This document shows, one piece after another, positions 1-5,397 of a stretch of 5,921 nt of DNA. Numbering within the stretch: the stretch's first letter is position 1; each line of letters opens with the position of its first letter. Location: positions 1-5,921 of the forward strand of contig JAFSXH010000071.1 in the NCBI GenBank assembly GCA_017444165.1. The letters run 5' to 3'. The notes under the pieces were generated by a model, which worked only from the letters and a program-made list of their open reading frames with translations, did not search any database and had not been told where the DNA came from. The position numbers and the translations under genes are program-made. The DNA is from a bacterium. GTDB taxonomy: Bacteria > Vulcanimicrobiota > Xenobia > Xenobiales > Xenobiaceae.

Positions 1-1274
1 CCTTTAGGCATGTAACAAAAAGCTGGAATCTCTCTGTCAAATGATGGGTAATTAAACAACTGAGGAGCGGCAAAGGTCTGGGGATTTAACCCGCCGATCT
101 CGCTGTACGTCCAACGAGTGCTCTTGTCACCGTTATTTAAGTCCACCGTGTAGGTATCGCAAGGCAAATTGCCAGAGCCCACACTGACGGCCAAGAGACC
201 TTCAGGAGAGAATTTTATACCGTACACCACACCATCGGGCAGAGTCTTGATCTGACGAACTTTGAAACTGCCTTTGCGCAGATCACAGATATAAACTTTA
301 TTAAAGCCACCCTCATTGCTCACAAAAGCTAAATTGTTTCCATCTTTAGAGAGTTCTAAGTTGACAATATCGCCCTGTATGTCCTTGGCAATATAACCGA
401 TCTTACCCGTGGAGATACTCTGAATAGCTAAACTCTGAAACTCTCCTTCCCTATCGGTAGTGAAAAGTACACACTTACCATCTGGAGTAAAACGGGCCTC
501 TTCACCTAAGGCAAAGACAGGGGCCTTCTTCTCACCAGGGCGCAAACCGACTGGATAAGTTTTGCCCGTATTGAGATCTAAAACTTCCATTATTGAATTG
601 GTGATCGAAACGTACTTATAAACCAGCAATTTACTGCCATCGGCCGACCAATCCATAACACACCAATAACCGCCAGGGCTGTAAACCATTTTGGCCTCTT
701 GAGGATTTTGAGGATCCATGATCCAAATATCCCAGTCACTGCCATTTCTCTGAGTCGACTGATAAGCGATCTTCGTCCCCTCGCTGTTCCAAACTACACT
801 GCCATAACGAGCCTTGCCATTAGTTAAAAGCTTACTGCGCCCATTGCTAAAATCGAAAGAGTAAAGCTGATAGCTCTCGTTGCCGCCCACATCCTTCAAG
901 AGGATCGCCTGATTCTTGCTCCTGTCGGGATTAACAACAATATTGTTGACGGGCTCATTGAAGAACGTCAACTGCTCACGGTAACTGCCTGGACTAGCCA
1001 CACGGTAAAGTTGGGTCGTCTGGCCCAAACGGGTAAAGATCAACATGCCATTGCTAGCAGGGTCCCATCCACTCACAACCGCCGCCCTGACGTTGGAATA
1101 CTGTTCCAAACGCTCAGAAATATCTGCTGGCACACTCTCTGGAACACCTTCCATAATCAAATGGCCCTGAACTCGGCGTTCAACCTCAGGAGCAGGTTCA
1201 GCAAAAGCGGAAAAAGCGGGGAAAAGTACACTTCCCATAATACCTAAAGTAATAACTAGCTTAGAGTAATTCAC
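1..1274 (-). CDS. Exported S9-family (prolyl oligopeptidase-like) peptidase, N-terminal propeller part; 3' end cut by window
   Basis: The reading frame is open from a GTG at 1274 to the left edge (424 codons) with no stop. Residues 1-25 form a typical Sec signal peptide: Lys at 5, a hydrophobic core at about 6-21, and an Ala-Phe-Ala cleavage site before Glu26. Residues about 60-400 contain repeated WD40/TolB-like beta-propeller blades, with motifs such as VVWNSEGTKIAYQS, ARFTPDGKCVLFTTDREG, LELSKDGNNLAFVSN and IKFSPEGLLAV. The last visible residues (about 407-424, LFNYPSFDREIPAFCYMPK) match the junction where S9 peptidases pass from propeller into the alpha/beta-hydrolase domain. The catalytic Ser-Asp-His domain should therefore lie beyond the edge. 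The family cleaves oligopeptides, and the propeller screens substrates. The signal peptide points to action outside the cytoplasm. GAGG at 1280-1283 is 5 nt before the GTG; an in-frame GTG at 1280 is an alternative start. A propeller-only TolB-like protein is possible but less likely given the junction motif. Confidence 0.8.
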   Translation of the reverse strand, partial: MNYSKLVITLGIMGSVLFPAFSAFAEPAPEVERRVQGHLIMEGVPESVPADISERLEQYSNVRAAVVSGWDPASNGMLIFTRLGQTTQLYRVASPGSYREQLTFFNEPVNNIVVNPDRSKNQAILLKDVGGNESYQLYSFDFSNGRSKLLTNGKARYGSVVWNSEGTKIAYQSTQRNGSDWDIWIMDPQNPQEAKMVYSPGGYWCVMDWSADGSKLLVYKYVSITNSIMEVLDLNTGKTYPVGLRPGEKKAPVFALGEEARFTPDGKCVLFTTDREGEFQSLAIQSISTGKIGYIAKDIQGDIVNLELSKDGNNLAFVSNEGGFNKVYICDLRKGSFKVRQIKTLPDGVVYGIKFSPEGLLAVSVGSGNLPCDTYTVDLNNGDKSTRWTYSEIGGLNPQTFAAPQLFNYPSFDREIPAFCYMPK

Positions 1275-1279
1275 TTGCA

Positions 1280-1290
1280 CCTCATCCTTT
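1280..1290 (-). promoter_or_regulatory. Ribosome-binding site of the S9 peptidase gene
   Basis: The minus strand reads AAAGGATGAGG here. GAGG is 5 nt from the GTG at 1274, and AAAGGA is 4 nt from the in-frame GTG at 1280. An ATG at 1285 within this motif is out of frame and stops after four codons, so it is not the start. The site begins only a few bases after the T-tract of the upstream terminator. Confidence 0.6.
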
Positions 1291-1291
1291 C

Positions 1292-1336
1292 AAAATTAAA
1301 AAATAAAAAAGAGCTTGCTATCTAACTCGCAAGCTC
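1292..1336 (-). terminator. Rho-independent terminator of the amylase gene
   Basis: On the minus strand a perfect 8-bp stem, GAGCTTGC paired with GCAAGCTC (1329-1336 and 1311-1318), encloses a 10-nt loop. It is followed at once by TTTTTTATTTTTTAA. It begins 27 bp after the amylase stop codon. This is a textbook intrinsic terminator for the amylase transcript. It also lies just upstream of the peptidase start codon, so it may act as an attenuator for that gene. Confidence 0.92.
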
Positions 1337-1363
1337 CTTTCTTCAGAATGCTATTTTAAAAAC

Positions 1364-3001
1364 TTATTTGAACTTAATGCTACCGTAATCCTTTTCAGGA
1401 ACGAGCACACGACCGTGCTTATCGGCTACACCTACGTTCACACAATTGCCCTGGATCTTGAACTTCTCACCGGTGAGAACGTCAACCATAACATCGCCAT
1501 CGTGAAGAGGGCTACCCTCACGCAAAGGAATGTTGCGGTTCTGCTGGCCGTAAGAGTTATTCAAAACGGTAATGCACTCTTGACCCTCGTGACGGCGGCA
1601 GAAGGCGTAAATCTGGTCGTCCTGCCACATCTCTTTCTGCTCACCAAACTGCAAGGCGGGCATGGCCGCACGAGTAGCGGTCAGTTTCTTCAAGTGATCG
1701 GCAATGTAGGGCTTCTCACCAAAGCGCATATCATGACGGTTGTCAGGATCACCACCGCCCTCTAAGTTGATCTCATCACCGTAGTAAATGGAAGGAATAC
1801 CGCGACAAGTCATGATCAAGTCCATAGCCAACATCATCTTATCATCACCGCGCTGACCAGCGAAGTGAGCAAAACGCTCAAAGTCATGATTGTCAACTAA
1901 AGTAACCAACTTGCTGGCATCGTCATACTTGCTATCCTCGGCGAAGCGGTTGCCGATGTTTCTGGCACTGCCATCTTTAGCGATGGTGTCGCGAATGGTG
2001 TAATACAAAGGCATGTCGAAGAGGCTATCGATACCATCGCGCTGATAGTTAGAAACTACGTTAGGATCGCCGTGGAGAACCTCACCCAATACGAGGAAGT
2101 CTTCGCCCATCTTCTCTTTAATGTCGGCACTGAACTTCTGCCAGAACTGGTGATCGATGTGCTTGACAGCGTCTAAACGGATACCATCAGCACCAGTCTC
2201 TTTGATCCACCAAAGAGTATTGTTCAACAAGAACTCATAAGTCTCAGGATTGCTCTGATTGATGTCGGGCAAACCGCAGAGATCGCAGTTCTCTACCTGC
2301 CACTGATCGTTCCAGTTAGTAACACCACCATTATGATGCAACCACTCGTGCTTGCTAGGATCGGTCGTCCAAGAGTGACCAGGGGCCACCTGATTGAGTA
2401 CGGTATCCAAAACGACCTTCATGCCCTTTTCGTGAGCCTTAGCCACGAGTTCTTTAGCATCGGCCATAGTACCCCAGTGCTCATCTACTTTGTAGTGATC
2501 CTGAATCCAGTAACCATGATAACCAGTACCGCCATAAGCCTCTTCTACATTGTCATAAAGAGGAGAGAGCCAGATACAGGTAGTGCCGAGATCTTCAAGA
2601 TAATCGAGTTTATCGATAATACCGCGCAAGTCACCACCGTGATAGCCAGTGTTGCTACCCTTGTTGATGTTGAAGTTGTTGGAGGGATCACCATCGTTGA
2701 AGCGGTCGGTGAAGGGGAAGTAAATAACCTGAGAACCCCACTTTTGATGCCAAGAATCGACTGAAGCGGTCTGAACGGCCTGCGTACTAGCTACCTCAGC
2801 TGGTCCTTCAGCTTGCTGAGCAGTAACAGAAGCGAAGATAGATCTGGTCATAAGCCCCTTGCCAGGATCTTCAGATCTAACTAAAGTATCTGAAGGAAGG
2901 GGAACCGCCGTAGCTTCTGGCTTAACAGCCTGAGCTACAGGAGCAGATACGCTGGAAATAGGCTGATTCGCAATATTAAAATCAGACACGCTAGAAATCA
3001 T
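1364..3001 (-). CDS. Alpha-amylase family glycoside hydrolase (GH13)
   Basis: This 545-residue enzyme is predicted to hydrolyse alpha-1,4 bonds in starch, glycogen or maltodextrins. The catalytic barrel starts near residue 84 with IYFPFTDRFNDGDPSNN. Conserved GH13 regions are visible: region I DTVLNQ (199-204), LPDINQ (region V), region II GIRLDAVKH with nucleophile Asp277, region III GEVLHG with acid/base Glu307, and region IV DNHD with Asp373. Residues from about 452 form the C-terminal beta domain. Gln204 stands where nearly all GH13 members have His. Residues 1-82 are rich in Ser, Ala, Val and Pro, with no hydrophobic signal peptide, so localisation is uncertain. The ATG at 3001 is preferred because GGAGG lies 8 nt upstream. 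The in-frame ATG at 3070 would add 23 hydrophobic residues but has no Shine-Dalgarno sequence. The gene has its own promoter and a strong terminator, so it is probably monocistronic. Exact specificity (amylase, neopullulanase or cyclomaltodextrinase) cannot be settled by eye. Confidence 0.93.
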   Translation of the reverse strand: MISSVSDFNIANQPISSVSAPVAQAVKPEATAVPLPSDTLVRSEDPGKGLMTRSIFASVTAQQAEGPAEVASTQAVQTASVDSWHQKWGSQVIYFPFTDRFNDGDPSNNFNINKGSNTGYHGGDLRGIIDKLDYLEDLGTTCIWLSPLYDNVEEAYGGTGYHGYWIQDHYKVDEHWGTMADAKELVAKAHEKGMKVVLDTVLNQVAPGHSWTTDPSKHEWLHHNGGVTNWNDQWQVENCDLCGLPDINQSNPETYEFLLNNTLWWIKETGADGIRLDAVKHIDHQFWQKFSADIKEKMGEDFLVLGEVLHGDPNVVSNYQRDGIDSLFDMPLYYTIRDTIAKDGSARNIGNRFAEDSKYDDASKLVTLVDNHDFERFAHFAGQRGDDKMMLAMDLIMTCRGIPSIYYGDEINLEGGGDPDNRHDMRFGEKPYIADHLKKLTATRAAMPALQFGEQKEMWQDDQIYAFCRRHEGQECITVLNNSYGQQNRNIPLREGSPLHDGDVMVDVLTGEKFKIQGNCVNVGVADKHGRVLVPEKDYGSIKFK

Positions 3002-3009
3002 TGACCGAA

Positions 3010-3014
3010 CCTCC
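3010..3014 (-). promoter_or_regulatory. Strong ribosome-binding site deciding the amylase start
   Basis: GGAGG on the minus strand lies 8 nt before the ATG at 3001. It is the only good Shine-Dalgarno sequence near any in-frame start of the amylase gene, so it fixes the 545-residue form over the longer 568-residue reading. Confidence 0.85.
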
Positions 3015-3027
3015 GATGAGCTTATAT

Positions 3028-3130
3028 TTAAATATGTTATAAACATGAGTACAATTAAATGCACTATCATAATTCACAAATATGGATATTACTTGATTCG
3101 CATTATAGCAAAAATCGCCTTAAATATGTT
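3028..3130. repeat. Pair of 11-bp direct repeats flanking the amylase promoter
   Basis: The plus-strand sequence ttaaatatgtt occurs at 3028-3038 and again at 3120-3130, 92 bp apart. One copy is in the amylase 5' untranslated region and the other at the -35 position. The core aatatgt also appears inverted at 3143-3149. These could be binding sites for one regulator, but the sequence is AT-rich and chance is possible. Confidence 0.35.
3102..3110 (-). promoter_or_regulatory. Extended -10 promoter of the amylase gene
   Basis: The minus strand reads TGCTATAAT: a perfect TATAAT (3102-3107) preceded by the TGN extension. No good -35 hexamer lies 16-18 bp upstream (the 17-bp position holds AACATA), which fits an extended -10 promoter. 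Transcription would begin near 3095, giving an untranslated leader of about 90 nt before the ATG at 3001. Confidence 0.7.
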
Positions 3131-3149
3131 GCCAAAAAATTGACATATT
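3123..3149. promoter_or_regulatory. Dyad (possible operator) over the -35 region of the amylase promoter
   Basis: Plus-strand aatatgt (3123-3129) and acatatt (3143-3149) are exact reverse complements. Their centres are 20 bp apart, about two helical turns. One arm overlaps the expected -35 position. This is the geometry of a dimeric regulator site, but the arms are short and AT-rich, and I recognise no specific regulator family. Confidence 0.35.
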
Positions 3150-3197
3150 AACGAAAATTAATTCAAGTTATCATTAAATGGCAGTTTATAATTTTTC

Positions 3198-3208
3198 TGC
3201 TAATTGCT
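3198..3208. repeat. 11-bp direct repeat, copy at the 3' end of hsdS
   Basis: Plus-strand tgctaattgct is identical to 4412-4422 at the other side of hsdS. The hsdS stop codon (TAG on the minus strand, 3200-3202) lies inside it, at the same offset as the holB stop codon in the other copy. The identity is exactly 11 bp; the flanking bases differ. Confidence 0.75.
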
Positions 3209-4378
3209 CATTTCAAATTGTAACAGTTTGTCCCGATAATATTCGTACTGTTTCCGTCTTGCTTCGATCTCCGCAGGCAAGCCCTCGGAGAGATCGTTAC
3301 AAAGTTTCTCGAAGCGATCTAGAATTGATGCTATGCGTTCTTGTTCTTCAAGTGAGGGAACGGGAACAGGATATTCATTCAGCATAGGTCGCCTAATTGA
3401 TGATACTGATGAATGAAATCCCGCTTTTGAAATGTAGTCATAAAAAGTCGCTTTCATATAGTAAAAAAAGAATTTTGGCATCACATCATTTGAAACAATA
3501 TGTATTCTATATGCTCTTTGATGTAAAGCATATTTGCCCTCGAAATAATGAAATACTTTTCCTACACCTACACCGTCACCAGCAGTAATGATAGCTGTTT
3601 CATCATATTCATAGCTATCTTTCTTTAATGGCTCTTGCGAACGAACAAAGAAAGAATATTGACCGTTTTCAACTGCTTCATTAGTATTGCTACTACCTGT
3701 TCCAATTTCAGCAAGTGTTTGTAGTGTCCGCCATTCGCATTCACTTCCAAAAGTGAGCAATTTATCACGATAATACTCATACTGTTTTTTACGCGCTGTA
3801 AGCTCCGCTGTAAGCTCCGCTGTAAGCTCCGCTGTAAGCTCCGTGAAATTGTCAAGTATCTTGACAATTTCACGCTGTACCTCTAAAGGTGGAACGGGGA
3901 TTCTTATATCCTTAATAGCAGGAACACTTGAATGTACGACTTTGCTTTTAACCTTACCCTTGCTTTTTTGTGCCTGAGCCGAAGTTGTTGAAAGAACATA
4001 GGATAGGTATTTCGGATTTTGATTATGTTTCAGTACAACAATATCACCGCCTGCAAGACACTTTTCGTGTCCGACATAAGCCGTTGATTTGGCTATATCC
4101 TCAACACTTTCACCCGTGATAGCAAAGAGTATATCGCCGTGTTCAAAGTATTTCTTGCTATGTATAGTGCTTTCATCAGTATGCGAGACACAAGTATCAA
4201 AGTGAATGCCATAGGTAGTGTATATCTCGCCATATCGAACACAGGGAGTGCCTTCTTCCGTTACCTGGTCTCTTGTTATCCCTGCACCTCTGAATATATC
4301 GGTTGCAACATCACCTAGCTTTTTATATTCCACCCCATTCGGACAAAGCTCTTTTATCAGTTGTTCAAGTCTGCTCAT
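3200..4378 (-). CDS. hsdS: Type I restriction-modification specificity subunit (HsdS), without hsdM or hsdR in view
   Basis: This 392-residue protein has the usual length and two-fold layout of HsdS, which gives DNA sequence specificity to a type I methyltransferase/restriction complex. Target-recognition half 1 spans about residues 15-165 and ends in IRIPVPPLEVQREIVKILDNF. The central conserved helix (about 165-208) contains four Glu-Leu-Thr-Ala units (180-195) and RKKQYEYYRDKLL. Half 2 spans about 215-340, ends in YPVPVPSLEEQERIASILDRF, and is followed by the second helix with RRKQYEYYRDKLL (374-386). Neither half shows a frameshift or stop. The start at 4378 (MSRLEQLIKELCPNGVEYKKLG) matches typical HsdS N-termini; a TTG at 4393 would add five residues. 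The gene starts 35 bp after the holB stop and may be read from the tmk-holB transcript. It is more AT-rich than its neighbours and bracketed by 11-bp direct repeats, suggesting acquisition. Family assignment is firm. Which modification subunit it partners is unknown. Confidence 0.95.
   Translation of the reverse strand: MSRLEQLIKELCPNGVEYKKLGDVATDIFRGAGITRDQVTEEGTPCVRYGEIYTTYGIHFDTCVSHTDESTIHSKKYFEHGDILFAITGESVEDIAKSTAYVGHEKCLAGGDIVVLKHNQNPKYLSYVLSTTSAQAQKSKGKVKSKVVHSSVPAIKDIRIPVPPLEVQREIVKILDNFTELTAELTAELTAELTARKKQYEYYRDKLLTFGSECEWRTLQTLAEIGTGSSNTNEAVENGQYSFFVRSQEPLKKDSYEYDETAIITAGDGVGVGKVFHYFEGKYALHQRAYRIHIVSNDVMPKFFFYYMKATFYDYISKAGFHSSVSSIRRPMLNEYPVPVPSLEEQERIASILDRFEKLCNDLSEGLPAEIEARRKQYEYYRDKLLQFEMSN
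3795..3842 (-). repeat. Four perfect 12-bp tandem repeats in hsdS (Glu-Leu-Thr-Ala units)
   Basis: The plus-strand unit gctgtaagctcc is repeated four times without a mismatch. On the coding strand it gives Glu-Leu-Thr-Ala four times in the helix joining the two recognition halves. In the EcoR124/EcoDXXI type IC enzymes, changing the number of TAEL repeats at this place changes the length of the unspecified spacer in the recognition site. The unit is a multiple of three, so copy-number changes stay in frame. Confidence 0.95.
3842..3874. repeat. Perfect 15-bp inverted repeat with 3-nt loop inside hsdS
   Basis: Plus-strand cgtgaaattgtcaag (3842-3856) and cttgacaatttcacg (3860-3874) are exact reverse complements separated by tat. 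The coding strand reads Arg-Glu-Ile-Val-Lys-Ile-Leu-Asp-Asn-Phe-Thr here. The left arm starts at the last base of the 12-bp tandem array. It could form a cruciform in DNA or a hairpin in the mRNA. There is no T-tract after it, so it is not an ordinary terminator. Confidence 0.95.
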
Positions 4379-4394
4379 GTTCCCACTCAACAAT

Positions 4395-4428
4395 AATTGC
4401 TAATTGTTAATTGCTAATTGCTAATTGC
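4395..4428. repeat. Heptamer tandem array between holB and hsdS
   Basis: Nearly five consecutive copies of plus-strand aattgct are present: 4395-4401, 4402-4408 (with one change, aattgtt), 4409-4415, 4416-4422, and six bases of a fifth at 4423-4428. The array covers the last codons and TAG stop of holB (Ile-Ala-Ile-Ser-Asn end) and most of the spacer before hsdS. The period of seven is not a multiple of three, so copy-number changes before the stop could shift the holB C-terminus. Confidence 0.85.
4412..4422. repeat. 11-bp direct repeat, copy at the 3' end of holB
   Basis: Plus-strand tgctaattgct is identical to 3198-3208. The holB stop codon (TAG on the minus strand, 4414-4416) lies inside it. 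It is also part of the heptamer array, so the match could come from array spreading rather than from a target duplication. Confidence 0.7.
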
Positions 4429-5397
4429 AATCAAGAAATTTTGCCACATAAATTTGATATTGACGTTGCGCTTGATCTGATCTTTGGCCTTCAAGGCTTC
4501 TTCTAAAGTGCGCTCCAAACTCGCTTCGCTCATATTTTGAGAAACTTTTTGCAAACTCTGCATACAGTCAACATTTATGAGCAGATCGCTTTTGGCTCCA
4601 ACTTTCAAGCAGAGGGCATCGCGGAAAAAGCTCGAGATCATCTCAAGAAAGTACTCATTCTGCAACCTATCACTAGAAGCTAATTTCTCTAGCGTGGAGG
4701 CCGCCTCCAGACGCTGCCAAAGAGAAAACTCACTGACAGAACCCATTATCTCCATGATGGCTACGCGATTATCCCATAAATTTTCGTTGTTGACAAAATC
4801 CCAGGCCCGACCCAGAGAACCAGAACTTATGCGAGCGACAACTCTAGCCTTTTCATTGGCCACACCTTTGGATATGAGAAATTGACTTATATCATTGCTG
4901 GAGAGAGGGTTAAATTCGAATTTGCGACAGCGAGAGGTCACTGTAGGCAAGAGACCTACTTCACCGTGAGCGATTAAAATTATGATTAGGGATTCTGACG
5001 GCTCTTCTAAAGTCTTGAGCAACGCACTTTGAGCCTCTTCCGTCAAGCGTTGAGCCTCGTCTATGAGCCAAAAACGATAACCGCCCTCGTAGGAACAGGT
5101 TTGCAGAGAATTTATACCTTCGCGGATCTCCTCAATGCCGATACTGCTCTTATTGTCTGCTAAAGTCAAAATTCTCACATCAGGATGATTGCCATTGGCG
5201 ATACGCCGGCAATTGACACACTGTCCACAAGGCAGGCCATTTCGATTATCTATACACATAATGGCCGAGACAAAATACTGAGCGGCCAGAAACTTACCGA
5301 TCCCTTTTATCCCTGCGAAAAGGTAACTAGGGGCTAAATTACCCTCCGCAACCGCCTTTTGTAAATATTGTAAAACCCTCTTATGACCGACTAACAC
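4414..5397 (-). CDS. holB: DNA polymerase III subunit delta' (clamp loader)
   Basis: This 327-residue AAA+ protein is of normal delta' length. With delta and tau/gamma it would load the beta sliding clamp on DNA in the cytoplasm. Visible features in order: SYLFAGIKGIGK, a Walker A-like loop (29-35) followed by Phe rather than Ser/Thr; a zinc-binding set Cys48, Cys57, Cys60, Cys63 in C-X8-CGQCVNC; a Walker B-like FWLIDEAQRL (109-118); LLKTLEEP; and the sensor/arginine-finger motif TSRCR with Ser155-Arg156-Cys157. Loss of the Walker A hydroxyl residue is usual for delta', which acts as a stator. The GTG at 5397 is the only possible start after an in-frame TAA just upstream. It overlaps the tmk end by 17 bp, which implies translational coupling. 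The last codons (Ile-Ala-Ile-Ser-Asn) lie in a heptamer repeat array, so the extreme C-terminus may not be ancestral. Confidence 0.93.
   Translation of the reverse strand: MLVGHKRVLQYLQKAVAEGNLAPSYLFAGIKGIGKFLAAQYFVSAIMCIDNRNGLPCGQCVNCRRIANGNHPDVRILTLADNKSSIGIEEIREGINSLQTCSYEGGYRFWLIDEAQRLTEEAQSALLKTLEEPSESLIIILIAHGEVGLLPTVTSRCRKFEFNPLSSNDISQFLISKGVANEKARVVARISSGSLGRAWDFVNNENLWDNRVAIMEIMGSVSEFSLWQRLEAASTLEKLASSDRLQNEYFLEMISSFFRDALCLKVGAKSDLLINVDCMQSLQKVSQNMSEASLERTLEEALKAKDQIKRNVNIKFMWQNFLIAISN

Noticed and set aside
2333..2764. 143-codon plus-strand open frame, and similar ones at 1415-1765 and 4577-4885
   Set aside because: They are antisense shadows of strongly supported genes (amylase and holB), with no family motifs of their own.
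3001..3070. Longer amylase reading starting at ATG 3070
   Set aside because: There is no Shine-Dalgarno sequence before it, while ATG 3001 has GGAGG at 8 nt. The hydrophobic extension is noted only as an alternative.
3140..3174. Plus-strand promoter with a perfect TTGACA at 3140-3145
   Set aside because: No acceptable -10 lies 16-18 bp downstream; the nearest (tatcat at 3169) is 23 bp away. No plus-strand gene follows.
3111..3197. Terminator after hsdS
   Set aside because: Only short AT-only inverted repeats are present, such as ATTAA/TTAAT, with no GC stem followed by a T-tract. Where the hsdS transcript ends is not visible.
3618..3656. 9-bp inverted repeat (tctttcttt / aaagaaaga) in hsdS
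   Set aside because: It has a loop of about 20 nt and low complexity; it is explained by Lys/Phe codons and by chance.
3795..3842. CRISPR array reading of the regular repeats
   Set aside because: The repeats are directly tandem without spacers and stay in frame in hsdS.
3625..3873. 82-codon minus-strand open frame rich in Arg-Ser-Leu-Gln repeats
   Set aside because: It is the 12-bp hsdS array read in another frame and lies wholly inside hsdS.
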